Positions 1 to 12,944 of a stretch of DNA of 64,000 bases are shown piece after piece (the first letter of the stretch is position 1; each line of letters begins with the position of its first letter). The notes beneath the pieces are model-generated. The model saw only the letters and a program-made list of their open reading frames with translations, ran no database searches and was not told the DNA's origin. A program made the position numbers and the translations under genes. This DNA is from Trichoplax adhaerens (Eukaryota > Placozoa > Uniplacotomia > Trichoplacea > Trichoplacidae). The DNA is taken from positions 4,692,241 through 4,756,240 of the forward strand of contig NW_002060948.1 of assembly GCF_000150275.1 (NCBI RefSeq). Direction: 5' to 3'.

Positions 1-195
1 TAGTGCACAATGAAAAATGAATAAGGGTGCCATAGTGCATAATGAGATAACATATAAGCCTTCAGAGAAAAAATATATCTTTCAAATATTTCAGTTGGGG
101 TACAACTTCAATTACGGAGATTAACATTATACTTTAAAAACCACAGAGTCCGAGTTCGATTTCTCTAATTATAACCATTGTTAGAAAAGATTAAA

Positions 196-3009
196 ATGAA
201 GTTTCAACTGCTTTGGATCACGATAATAATGGCTTTCTCGTCCTTAATCCAGGTATCGAAGACAAACTATTCCTTATACTGCTTTGAAAGGTTATACTTA
301 TATGTTTAGAAAGATTTCAAGGAGAGTTTTTTCGCTGTTTATATGATAGTACATTGGACTATTTAAATGATAGAATACGGTAGGTTTTGTATCAGTCTCG
401 AAAGCAATCTAATTTTATAGTTTTGGCTTTCAATTTGTAGTAATTCGTCTAACGATTTTTCACATTTTCAGTAATAAATCCAAATGTCGAGGGTTAATGG
501 TCAATTGTAATTTATTGCTACCATCTATGGGTCATAAAGTCTTTGATCTCATATTGACCTGTAGACTTTCAAATTTAATTTTTATGGTCTATGATAGTCC
601 TGACACAAATTTGTTATACAAGCAAGTATTTTATTTAAAATTGAAGTCAAGTGTAGAACAAAATGCACGCTTGTTAGTTCATTTTAAGTACAAATTCAAT
701 AGAGATTACTAAAATCTTGTAACAAGATGTTGCTTGAACACACATAGTACTCATATATTTATAGTATCAAATCACTTTATACTATTGCAGTTTCTATCTT
801 TCTATTTATTACTTGTCGTTACAAAACAGCTTTACAACAAGATAACTTAATGAACGATCAACCAGTCGATTCCCTGAACGACGTATCAGGGAGCAGTATC
901 TACTCTATTAGAAACTATTTTCCTATACTAGTAGACTACAAAAAGACTTAGACGCCTCGTATCTTACGTTAAACACTAATCATAAGAAGTAACTATATTA
1001 TACGATTTATCGCATTTATATACTCTTTTACAATAGCAAAGACATCCTAGTTAGTAATATTAATGTTGAAACCTGATAATGAATCAAAAGCTAATTGTAT
1101 CTACTGCTACTTAATGAAGACAATAGCATTTACGAACATAGACATCGAATGGCTGATACAAAATTGTCAGATTATAATATGTCCTATCACGGAACATTTC
1201 TACGATAATCTACTATCTACCATAAGTAAATTACAATCACAGTGATTTGAATTGTAAGAAGATTATTCTCGATTCCCTAATTAAATTACTAATTTCAGTA
1301 GGCTGTATATATCATCATAAAAGCTGGTACTATATTTAAATATCACATATCTAAATTAGAAACTCTTCACATAAGGGTAAATTAACAAAATTATCCTAAC
1401 ATAGATGTTTGTATTATAATCTCGATATTACAGAGTACAGCACTGTAACACTTGCATATTTCATAATGTTTATAAATGTTACTGATGAAATTGAACACCG
1501 AGCAATCGCTAGCTAAATGCTATCCAAACTAAGATTGGCTAAAAATATGTGCGTTTACTAATTTCTTACGTTTTCTTTGTCGTAAAACATCAACTGGGTG
1601 GGTCATCGACCCTATTCTTGCAATAATTTGCATGTAACTATAATTTTCGAGTTATTCATATGTGTTTCGGCATTACACAAGGTTAATTTTATGTATGTGT
1701 TAAGGTCAATCCTTAACATATGCATTCATAGAATAGTTGTGATCGTAATGACTTTAATCTTCATCTGTTATTCTAGCTGACTGATTTTGTGTCATCTTTA
1801 ATAAACTGATATTTTTTGTTGATTAATTTAGGATGTTAATACTTTATCACCGACTAAGAGGGGAAAAAGATCAACTGTTAAAGCTTACTCATATAATTCA
1901 TTGACCTCCTGCGCCAATATTGGTAATATTGCTACATATTGTGGTGTGAATTATCCAGTCCCTAATGTTATTAAAACCGACGCCACTCGACTTGTAGTCG
2001 CAGCCAAGGCTTTAGTGAATTACATTAAAAATGGACCACAATTCAATGCTCCTGCTGCTTGTGTCAATGATATCAAAAACACATATTGCAGTATCCTTTT
2101 CCCACGTTGCGATTCTAAACGCAATGAAGTTAGCTTCAATACTAGCAATTGCATCAACTCTTATAATAATTGTCCCGACAGTGTGAAAAAAATCCTTCCG
2201 TCTTACATAAACTGCGACGTAATACCAAAAGGAGCATTCTACCTGAATGATTGCATTAAACCTCCTTCGTTCAATCTAAAAAACTGCCCTAACCCTCCAA
2301 GCAATGTTTTAATACCGAGATATTTAACTATGGATCCCCTCCTAGTAGATACCTCTATACCAAATTTACGATCATTTATGCAGACTCAAGGCAACAATAA
2401 GCTATGTATCCAAAGTTTTGTTGATTTCCTTTGCGCTGATATTCCATTCTGTTCGCAAGATAGAACTATGTTGTTAACCACAGCTACCACCGGAAAATGT
2501 CAATCCTCATTTTCATGGTAAGTAGAGTTGTAATAGCTTAATTATCAATTTGTAGTTAAGGTCCAATTTACTGAATTATCAATGCTTTGCCCGTATCAAA
2601 ACGCTATCATAAATAGTTATAGTAAAAGGATAAACAATAAAGTTAATCTTTTATTTTACCGTGTGTTTTGTACCTTTAGAGCAAGAGCATATCCTTTAAT
2701 TGCTAATGCAAAATATGTATAGTAAAATATGTATAGATATAGTCCACCATGTACAAGTAATTATAAGAATGTTGGGCACGGTACTAATTTGATATTATAT
2801 CTCTTAGTTTACAGCCAATCACACAAGCTGCTATGAAATATAATTTGCAATGCAGCATCTTTCCAGATGCGAATGTCAGCAAGGCTTATAATGTGCCATC
2901 AGGCACAGCTTATACCAGCAAATCATACAATAATAGTCCAAGTCAAATCATTATAGCTACATTAATTACTACTTTTATGATTTTTGTCAATGTAGTAATC
3001 CTATCGTGA
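196..3009 (+). CDS. Secreted/GPI-type protein with Frizzled-like CRD, paralogue 1
   Basis: Three exons, 196-252, 1832-2517 and 2808-3009, give an open frame of 314 residues. Exon 1 is a signal peptide (MKFQLLWITIIMAFSSLIQ). The middle exon carries a cysteine-rich region whose core, C-x8-C-x6-C (CVNDIKNTYCSILFPRC), has the spacing of cysteines 3-5 of Frizzled CRDs; the preceding CGVNYPVPN resembles their N-terminal part. A second such core follows (C-x8-C-x5-C) and ends in exon 3 with LQCSIFPD, like the C-terminal NCSKFP of Frizzled domains, so about one and a half CRDs are present. The C-terminus is a hydrophobic tail of about 20 residues ending at the stop, as in GPI-anchored precursors. Basic residues KRGKRS follow the signal peptide and may be a processing site. 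Intron 1 is 1.6 kb with nothing recognisable. A ligand-binding role at the cell surface is inferred; the ligand is unknown. Confidence 0.8.
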
Positions 3010-5910
3010 TGGGTGAGTGACCTAAATTTCTATCTTTACGTTTTCCATCGCGAATACTATTCTATTTCTGAAATTTTCGGATAATACGTAACAATTATTA
3101 TAGGTAAATCTTAAAATTTGCTATCTTTAAGAAAGTATGGCAGCTACTCATATTGCGAGTACTGTAATATTTGTTAGTTTGGTACTATAGTTTTGCTTTA
3201 GGTTATTAATTTCTAATACTTAAGTAGCAGATGTAGCTATCTAAGGAAGTTTACATGTTCTATTCACAAAACTGTAACCTTTAGCTATAGTAATATAAAA
3301 ACGACCTGAATCTAACATATATTTCACATAAGTTATATACTAAATCAGCGTAGCTATTAGCAATACTTCATCAACCGATACCCATAGATTATTTTCTATG
3401 TCAGTTGCGAATTAAAAAAAACTCTTCTATTTCTTTAATTTTAAGTATGGTGATAATTTTGTACAGCATTTTTTTAACACTTATTACTTTAACATTATCT
3501 AAACAGAAAATTTATAATTTACTATGACTTGACCATTGACTTAAATTATCATTTGATACCATTACCAGATCATAAAAATATGCCTGTGACCTTTTAGTAT
3601 TGGAGCTTGTATTTACTATTATTACAGATGATGAAATCAACATTTTAACTTCAGTTCTCATTTCTATTACATAAAATCCACTAATTTGTAATGTCAATAT
3701 TACGGCCTGCAACTCTCCATTAATGCACGTAAATGTGGAAACTTTCCAATATGACTATTCAGTTTTATGTCAGTTAGTTGATTCTATTTCTAGCCCCAAA
3801 GCTCTCCGATCAACAGTTCTACATAAATTTGTGTCCTAAAAATGCAATCCTTTAGATTATTTCTGCATGAAATCTTGCTCCTTAAAATAACATCAACACT
3901 TGTTAGGCATCTACTCAAATGTTCCTATAAGCTAGCATTGGGCTATCGTATTTCTTTTACATCATTTCGAATTAACTTGATGCTTACATTGCGATGCTTT
4001 CCAATCAACAATTCTATTTTAAAATATGAGCTGGAAATCTTTAGTTCGGATTATGTTACATGGCTAAGCTTGTTGGTCTATTTACAACATTAACAATAAC
4101 TAATCAAAAGCTCTTACAGAATGTTATTGCCTTGGCTGAAAACATAACTTTGCGATGACTAATTTCATTCTACAAGATGTGTATGCTTCAACTTTTTCAT
4201 TACAGATGCTACCAGAATATTCCTTATTCAATATTTCGTTTGAAATATTGCAAACTAACTAAGCATTATGAAAATAGATACGTATACTAGTCTATCTACG
4301 TATATCGAAAGTCGAAAGAAAAATAACGCGTAAATCGATTAAGTTTACATAATTACTAAATTATAATTGTTAGTAAGTTGAAACTGGAATTAAATTACAA
4401 GCATGAAGTGTCGAAATCTAACAGTTCCATATATCTACTCTCAAAAGTGATGAATTTTCTTAATAGCCTGCAAAGCAAATTTCACTACCATTATCACGTT
4501 ATTCAATAGCACAAAATCTAATGTGCTTTAATTAATACTAAATATCGAAAATTATATTGTGATAAAACCGATCACAAAATAACAAAATTTATAGAAAATC
4601 AGAACTTTACTAGATCTTTGTACAAGGATAAATCTACGTACAACTCTACTCTAACCGAATAAAACTACTAAAAAAGACTTCTAGATAGTACTGCTGCATA
4701 ATCTAAAGTTGCCTGCTTAAATTTTTTTCGTAGCATTTGCAGCTACAATCCACATAGCAGTATCAATTATGTGCCGTAGTATCACAGTATTCCCTTACAC
4801 AAAACTACTGTAATTAGCTGAAATCATTATATACCTTTTTTTACAATTATTCAGATTATTATTGGCAACAACATTTTACAACAGATCATCTAAAATTTAA
4901 TAAGATAACTTCCACAGCATTGACGCCAACATTATTTCTACAGTCCAAAATACGATGAACTACCCATGACCTAATACATGAGTTACATAGCCATTTTTAA
5001 CGATAGCTTTCAGTTTAGTATCAATAGTAACTCAACACCCTATCGTACATAGTCATCTGTATTCTAATGCAGAATCTTCCATTATAATTTATGGTTAAGA
5101 ATTACTAAATAAGGCTTGTGATAAATACAGAAAGCTACTATACCGTATATTATACTAAACATTGCCGATAGTCTACAATACAATACTATGTTACGTTCCT
5201 CATGTAGAGTAGTGCTGTAGAATATCCCGTAATGCTTCGTGTGAGCTATATTTCATTATATGCATCGTAAACTTTTAATGCTACTTATGTGTAACATTAC
5301 ATATTGTGCATGCATACTGCTGATTTCTATAATTCTGAGGTTAAAGGTAATCATTATTTTGGCCATTAAATAATGCGAAAAATTCTATTACCTAGCAAAA
5401 GTTTTTGCCAGCAATCTAACAGGTTGTCACGAAACAAGTCTTCGAATATCATAAGCTAAAATTCAGCTGATAGTCATAAGACCTCAGAAGGCAATTCTAT
5501 TAAGATTAACGTACTATTAAAGGTCGTAGTAGTTTATGCCTAAAACTTAGTAATAATTTGCCGCTATGTAATCACAAGACAGTTTTAATAGAACCTTTTA
5601 TTCTCCCACTGCAAAGGATAATGTATAGTAGGCGGGACAACCAATAATACTTGAATAATATCAGATTACTTGAAGTTGGCATTCAGAGATAATTATTCTT
5701 AATGCTACGTTTGTTTTATTTAATTAATCATCCTCGTTTGCAATATAATTGGTGTAAAATTGGTTATCACGTCTACATCATGTGATCTATTTCCCTAATG
5801 AAGCTGAGCTAAAGAACGTTATAAATACTTGCGCTTTACTGATGACTTGCAGCAATTTTCTCTTACCAGTTTAAGCCTATTTTCATCAATTACCTCCACA
5901 ACTAATCATT
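3010..5910. other. Intergenic spacer between the two CRD paralogues
   Basis: AT-rich sequence with many stop codons in all frames. The short ORFs at 3512-3712 (minus) and 3842-4093 (plus) show no domain, signal or splice context and look accidental. I see no RNA gene and no dense CTGTAC palindromes. The promoter of the second CRD gene must lie at its right end. Confidence 0.6.
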
Positions 5911-8900
5911 ATGATGAGAGCTATTACTTCTTCCATATTAGCTGCCTTAATTATCGCGCAGGTAAGTTTCAATAGTGAAATAATTCATAATCAGGTCTAG
6001 CTAGTTTAGCAGAAAGAATAAAGAAAATTATTTAGAAAATGAGAATCATTTAGTTACCGAATAAAACTTCCACTTCTAACATCAAGTGTATAATAACAAA
6101 ATTAAGTTAATGTATATCATATATCAATCTGATAAGGTTGCAGTACTATCGTCAGCTTCAGAGCTCGATCGCTTAACGAGGGCTGTGAACATGATTAAAG
6201 CTTATTCCGCTGGATCATTAACTACTTGTGCTGCAGTCGGTAATAATGCTCCTTTCTGTGATGTTTCTTATCCTGTACCTGAGTATGCCCAGCGCGACGC
6301 TAAAGCTCTTGATCGAGCCGCTCAAACAATCGTAAATGGGATCAAAAATAGCCCATCTGTGTCTGCTTCTCAGGCCTGCCTTCGAGATATTAAAGGTCTA
6401 TATTGCAACATTATGTTTCCAAGATGTGATCGAGTGCGTAACGAAATTAGCTTTAACACTTCGAATTGCATCAATGCTGATGAAAAATGTCCTCAATCTA
6501 TCCGTGATAATATTAAAAAAGGCCATTTATGTGACTATATACCCCGCGGGAAATTTTACCTCAACGATTGCATTAAACCTCCAAGTTACAGCTATAAAAC
6601 ATGCCCAAATGCACCTAATGCTGTTCTTATACCTAAATTTCTGGTAGCCGAACCCGTACTTCAAGATAATGGTGCGACGGCACTTAAAAAATACTTGAAA
6701 TCTAAAAAAGTAAGTGATGCCTGCATTAATACAGCCATGCAGTTGGAATGTGGCGTAATACCATTTTGTTCACCTAATAAGACTTTACTCCTAACCACAT
6801 TAACACAAAGCGTTTGTAAGAACTTCATAAATTGGTAAGTTTAATGGATATTTTTAATTTGTAAATTAATAAAATATAATAATAAAGGTGCAAAATATGT
6901 TTCTGTACTATAAATTATACTTGTAAGGCAAGTTTATTTCTTGCATCTAATTGTAATATATATGAAGTACGGCAGCATTAGGAATACAGCAGTTTATTTA
7001 CAAGCGTCTATCTTACGTTATATAATTAAGGCAATGCAGTCATTAATCTTTCTTTCGAGTAATTTTTCGCATGTAACTGTTTGCTAAAAATGTTCATTTA
7101 CTGTAATGACTGATTTCAGTTAATCATTATAGTCATTTGAATAACGTTGGATAACGATTAATTAGAGTAATTCATGCTGTAGCATCTCACGCCCTATAAT
7201 TTTGGACTTTCAATATAATTATTATCCTCATTAATGATGTTAGGAATTTATTACTAATGGAAAAATGTTAAATTAAGGAGAATGATATACATGTTTCTCA
7301 GATATACTCAAATCGTGTTGTCGTATGACTAATAATTTGGAAGTACAGATTACACTAACAGAAGCATCATATAATATCTTACAATTTCAGGCTATCGATG
7401 CTATTCTCGTTCTCTCTAGTGACCATCTAGTTTCCATTATCATTTAACGTCATGACGATTCAACATTTCTCCTATTTTGCTCGTGCTCGTTTTTAATTCT
7501 TACTCACTATAGATTGCTAGTAGCGCAAAGTATCGTAGATGTTCAAGTATGTAACCCCGTATATCGCAGAATTCTATATTTCCATACGCTCATCATGGTT
7601 TCAAATGGCACACTGATGTTACTGTTCTTCGAAAAGTATAAAAAGTGTCAAGTATCTAAATGATGGATTAGTTATTGCTATTTATAGATGATACAGTAAT
7701 CGGTTCTATATGATAAGATAATATTGTACTGTCATCTTTCTAAGTAAGGTTGTTGCTCTAGAAGAATATAACAGTTTTATACGCTGGATTCAGATTAACC
7801 AACATTACGATAACAAATAGCACTTCATCATAATTTGAAGCTATCCTTTTAATCTTAACTATAGTGCCGAATTGACGTAGTCTTCTAGATATTTCTGACC
7901 AAATTTACAGATAATTTAGACTGCTACTCTCCACAATGCTAGTATAGTTTAAAACTGGTATAGAAAGATAATGATTAAGCGTCTGCAGTTATCTTTATTC
8001 CAGTTCATTGTTATCAGATTCAATCTAAAGCTATTAATTTTAATTCTAGTTTAAAAGCTTTCGATATTTACTTGTTATATGAGTAGTAAAGTGTTTATTC
8101 TAATGGATAGTCATCGGTCTTTCTCTAAATATTAATTTTAATGTCAATATGTATCGCTCTTCCTCGACAGTTATTAACTTAATTTCGTTACGGTATAGAA
8201 TAGAAAAGATCGACGCTGCACTCATGCATAGGCTTAGAAAGTTAGACATTTCACCATCGCAGTTTATTACATGCCGGCATGTTCATTCACATAAGAATGG
8301 AAATTTAATTTTTATCATTGCTATCACTACCAATTTGAGTGAAAGGTGTTGCTTCGATCATGCAACGTATGTATATTAGACATGAAGTCAAATTAATACT
8401 TTAAGAAATATCTAGATTCAGATCATTTCATCATTTTCCTTATTCTAAGCTAATTCGCATTCCAGTACGTCTGTGTATCAGTAATAAGTGCAGTGTAAAT
8501 ATAAGTTTTGACCGACCTACGGAATGAATTCGACTTATCATAGTGTAAGACAGTGTAATATTGTATTCTAAATTGAGGATATATTTAGTAATGTCCATCG
8601 TAGATATTGTGTTCAATATGTGATAGATATTCTCGTTAGCGGCTTAAGTATTAAATATAGCTAGCTTAGTAACTGTAATCCTTTTGAAGAGGAGCACTAC
8701 AGAGCTCTCACTAGAGCTTCACATGAAAGGTGTAAACTATCCTGTATTTGAGATGCTAATACTGAAGTGTGTAGTAAGTAAGGTGCTAAGACTGTAAACG
8801 CGGAAAAGTATATAAGCAAATAGTTTAGTATAATAAGATAGTTCTTTATCGTTAGAGGTCCTCAGCTAATCGATTACGTTGTATCTTCGTAAACGAGGCT

Positions 8901-9208
8901 TTGTTCTATAAATCTTAATTTTCTAAAGTTTTGAAGATTCTTGATCTATCAACCTCACACGTAGCCTAAGATTTGAACATCATTTTTATTCATTATGCTA
9001 TTAATTTAGTTTACCAGCGCAGGTGCAAGTGACTATTAAAGCATCATTGAACTGCAGTATCTACCCTAGTGAAAGTGCCGGTTCTTACGTCCTCTTACCA
9101 CAGAATCAAGTTTATATTGCTGATGCTTATGCTAATCGTCCGAATACTGTCATCGTAGCATCTATTTTGGCATTAATGTTTCTTATTAACATTTTTATAA
9201 CATTTTAA
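5911..9208 (+). CDS. Secreted/GPI-type protein with Frizzled-like CRD, paralogue 2
   Basis: Exons 5911-5961, 6137-6834 and 9010-9208 give 315 residues. Order, length and intron phases (0 after the signal peptide, 2 inside the last CRD) match the upstream paralogue exactly. Exon 1 encodes the signal peptide MMRAITSSILAALIIAQ. The CRD core reads ACLRDIKGLYCNIMFPRCD; the second half-CRD core is C-x8-C-x5-C, closing with LNCSIYPSE in exon 3. The tail is hydrophobic (VIVASILALMFLINIFITF) and runs to the stop, as in GPI-anchored or type I membrane precursors. Exon 2 is assigned a start at 6137 because only that AG keeps phase 0; its polypyrimidine tract is weak. Intron 2 is 2.2 kb against 0.29 kb in paralogue 1, and the 76-codon ORF inside it (8149-8379) has no supporting feature. 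Tandem duplication in the same orientation is clear; function is unknown. Confidence 0.8.
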
Positions 9209-11562
9209 TATAAATCTAATCGATGTAAAACCGAGTTACCTAGATAATAATCTAAGACATTTAACGATATAAGCTCAGATTTCTGATTACCCTAATCTTA
9301 ATTTTGTCATGTGTTCATGGCTCTTACTTGTCAAGCGGCTTGCTTTAAGAAAATTTTGCTACCTTCAGCTAAAGCTACTTTTAATAGCATTATAACTACT
9401 GAAGTAATTGTCTTAACACCAGTGTTGAAAGCCTAGCCCAGCATGCAAGTGCTGAATCAAAATATTAGCCGATATATCCGTACTCCCTATAATAATAAAC
9501 TTGCTCTTGTCAGTTTATCGGTATTCAGTTACAAAAGTTATAAAATTGAAATGTATGATTTTCGATTGTTATCATATATCGTATTTATTCTGAAGGTTTA
9601 TACACATTATGTGAGACTAATAATTAGAGTATAATATTTTAAATAGTTGTCTTTACATCTTAAGACATACAACGCTTGCTCTATTGATATCTATGTAAAG
9701 GTTAAAAGATTACTTAAATTTTCAAGCGATCCAATACTACCTTAATTAAGGTTAAAAATATTATTATATGTTTCATAGTAGCTTTACTCTTTAGACGTAA
9801 AAGTAAACATATTGCATGAGAGTATAACAGTTTATGATCATAAAAAATGCAAAAAAATAAAAATCTCCATCATTTTATTACTCTTCAATATTGAAGTTAA
9901 GAATATTCATAGATGTTTAAAATGAATGATTCATTCTGTAAATCTATTATATACCTCTATGAGTTGATACAACATTGTTACTATTAAAGTACTATTAGAA
10001 TTATTAAAATTATACCGTAGTCAATGAATGGCATTGTAACTATTTTGCTTAGTAATCGACCCGATATAGTCAAGTTTAAAACAGTGTGTGTGCGGAATGA
10101 TTTCATCTCTCATAAATATTTTATGCTAGTACATTGTAACGAAGTCTCTTGGCATAAACGCGGTCTAGCTAGATAAAAATTTATTTAGAGTCTATGTTTT
10201 AGTAGAACTGTAACGGTAAACAATTTATACAGATCTAGAGATGCAAGAACTTACTAAGAGAAATAGCGAAGCTGCTTATATACTCTACTTGATGTAAACA
10301 AGTAGAGTATATAAGCAGCTTCGTTATTTCTCTTAGTCAATATTGCTTATTATCCACCAGGCTTTAGAATGAAAATAAAATGCTATGATTACTATAATTT
10401 TCTGCAAAACTGAGATTAGCATATTTATATCATAAAAACATAATACATTCTCATTATGATAATCTATGCTTGGCCACATCGCCATGCTAATTTTACATTG
10501 AATTTGATACTTTTCTCTTTTACAAACATTTAGAACTCTATGGCATAATTCCTTAATAATTTCTTATTGAAGCAAGAAACGATTAAAACAGTTAGAAAGG
10601 CTAATACTGATAAAAGTAAATAAAATTTTTTCCTAAAAAGTTCAATCTAGGAGTATAACGGATTCAATATTAGTAAGTCCTATCATTTATAAGCAACGGG
10701 GACTAATTGATCCTAATCTCTTTAATTTTCACTTTGGCAACATCAAGATCCTGATGATCATTCAAATTACGAATTTATGCAAGACAGATTACATTAATTA
10801 AAGTAAAGATTATTCTCTTTATATCAAGTCATCAAGAACTTTTCTGTTATTAAAATGCTCTTGCGGCAAGATCTTAAAACATGACAGTTGAATAGTTGCA
10901 ATATTAATAGCTATTATTCAATGCTATAGCTCTCCTATGCAATTGGCAATGAAGGCCATCATGATCTACGCGGTAATCATGGCTGATTTTACAATTTTTA
11001 TTATATCCAACTTGCTAGCCATAACAATTTAACTTTAAGCTCCCCGAGCACCTTAGCAATGTTACGGCCACAATTTATTGAAACTGGATTGCTTTTTAAT
11101 TTCACAAAGTTCTCAATTACATATGTGCGATATAGCTGATGGTTTATGACCCAGATAGAGAAAAAATTTTGTTCAATAAGTATTACTCGTTGTGCTATAG
11201 TGTACAAACTCCTTGTTTTTAATGTAGAATAATAGTTGCTAGTCATAGTTTTAAATTTCCTTGTTAGAAACCTTGACCTGCAACGCAAGCTCCAAATAAA
11301 TAGTATCAAAATTATTCATCCAGCCCTTGTGGATGATTGTAGGAATATAGTGGACAAAATTTTCTATGTAAGAAAGTGTATTTATTTAATATCTTTTAAC
11401 AGATCTTTACTTTCATGACATTTTTGTTACAAATATTGTATTAATTTTAATCAATTTTTGTAGTATTGCAAAGCAGTAATGAAAATTAATAATAGCAAAC
11501 TTAACTAAAGATTGATTGTAACGATTTAACCTACGAAACAATAGTAACCTATAGAAGAAATA
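9209..11562. other. Convergent spacer between CRD paralogue 2 and the agrin-like gene
   Basis: Both neighbouring genes end here, so no promoter is expected. Apart from the long hairpin at 10253-10337 I find no coding or RNA feature. The overlapping ORFs at 11001-11418 on both strands have no domain and no plausible splice partners. Confidence 0.55.
10253..10337. repeat. Near-perfect inverted repeat, 39-bp arms, 7-nt loop
   Basis: The left arm is 10253-10291, the loop 10292-10298 and the right arm 10299-10337. The arms are reverse complements at 38 of 39 positions. The only difference pairs G at 10266 with T at 10324, which is a G-U wobble if the plus strand is transcribed but a C-A mismatch in the minus transcript. 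Flanking bases do not pair, so the repeat ends sharply. It could be a small-RNA hairpin precursor, a palindromic remnant of a mobile element, or a replication-slippage product. Confidence 0.9.
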
Positions 11563-12944
11563 TTATTGACATCTAGGAAGGGAAATATTTGGATCAACAG
11601 CATCATCTGATAACTGTACTATCTTGCCATTTACTTCTACGTTTGCCATACAGCCAATGAAATTATCATTACTAGTATAGTCTATATTATTTTCTGGAAC
11701 ACCACCTGCAATATTTTAAAAAGTAAAGAATTAACACAAGTATTAGGTTAGTTATAACAGAGCGAAGTTATCAGTCTTAACCGATGTTTACAAATTTACA
11801 TAGTATTTTCATTTCTTAAACAAATATTAGCCTAGTTTAATATAGAAGACGTTCAATATACTGTATACCTAGAATGTACAACAACTGAAATCTTTTGCTT
11901 CAGTTAACGATATGGAAAATTAATTACTTTACATTATCTATAAATATCTTAAGTTAAAATATTAGCCGGATTTCCAATCATATTTAACTAAATGGGTAAG
12001 ACTTACTTAAATATTACGTATACACCTCACCTAGATAGAAATAGCTTGCGACATTCAATTCTTGTTGAAATTGAAGCGATATTGCAGATGTCTCCAAATG
12101 GTCGACATACAGAAGAGCATTTGTTAGATTTCGGTTAATGTAAACAGTATGCCATTGATTATCATCAACTCTTAAAGTTAATATTGTAGAGGAAGTCGCA
12201 CCACCACCTAAATTATATCTAGAAATGGAACATGATCAAAATGCAATATCTACAATGCTACAATATTAATTGCAATTTCGAAAAATCTCCAACGTGTCGA
12301 TATTAATCGTAATTTGCTAGAAAGTGGCTGTAGATTTAATTTCGACAAGAATGTATAGGCCATGCCGTAAATTAATTCTGTTAACACTGATAATGTAAAT
12401 ACCTGATTTTAAAATAGCCAGCTTCAACAGCTGCCGACATATAATCTGATCTCAATCGAGGATCCTACCGATTCGAACATAAAGCAGTTTAATATCGTAG
12501 CCTATATTTTAAATATGGTACCTATCGGTGAATTTTAGAAGATATCAGGGCTTACATTATCGTTTCCGAGCCAAAACAGGACTGCTGTTGATTTCCTTGT
12601 CTTGAAAGTTAAGCGCAAAGAATTTTGACGGAATGCACGTAATCTTAAAAATATACTAGATGTCACTATTTCATTTAATGCAGCACATTTCAGGTTTCAA
12701 ACCCTACATACTAGATCTTTAGTTCTTCAAGATCATAAATACAGGCTGGAAACTTACAACTACGTACAGTTATACAAATTTGACAAGTAATCCTTAAAAC
12801 TATTAATATAGAGCTTTATCACTGCAGCCTACACTTAAGTATCGATGAGTAATTGTTATCATAATTGAAAAATTTACCCACGATTGACATCCGATAAGTA
12901 ACGAACTGCTTTTGATCCACTAAACGATACTGGTGGTTCATAGC
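11563..12944 (-). other. Laminin-G domain 6 and C-terminus of the agrin-like gene
   Basis: Exons 12878-12944, 12556-12643, 12403-12464, 12031-12218 and 11563-11705 follow the same phase series until the stop. Landmarks are PPVSFSGSKAVRYL, STAVLFWLGNDN, DYMSAAVEAGYFKIR, YNLGGGATSS...QWHTVYINRN and FIGCMANVEVNG. The protein ends a few residues after the last cysteine (LPRCQ), so there is no membrane anchor. Confidence 0.82.

Noticed and set aside
497-712. 71-codon ORF in intron 1 of CRD paralogue 1
   Set aside because: No signal peptide, domain or fitting splice sites; it lies inside an intron whose removal joins in-phase exons.
6336-6647. 103-codon plus-strand ORF
   Set aside because: Out-of-frame shadow inside exon 2 of CRD paralogue 2, whose cysteine pattern identifies the true frame.
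8149-8379. 76-codon ORF in intron 2 of CRD paralogue 2
   Set aside because: No recognisable domain and no splice partners; chance length in a 2.2-kb AT-rich intron.
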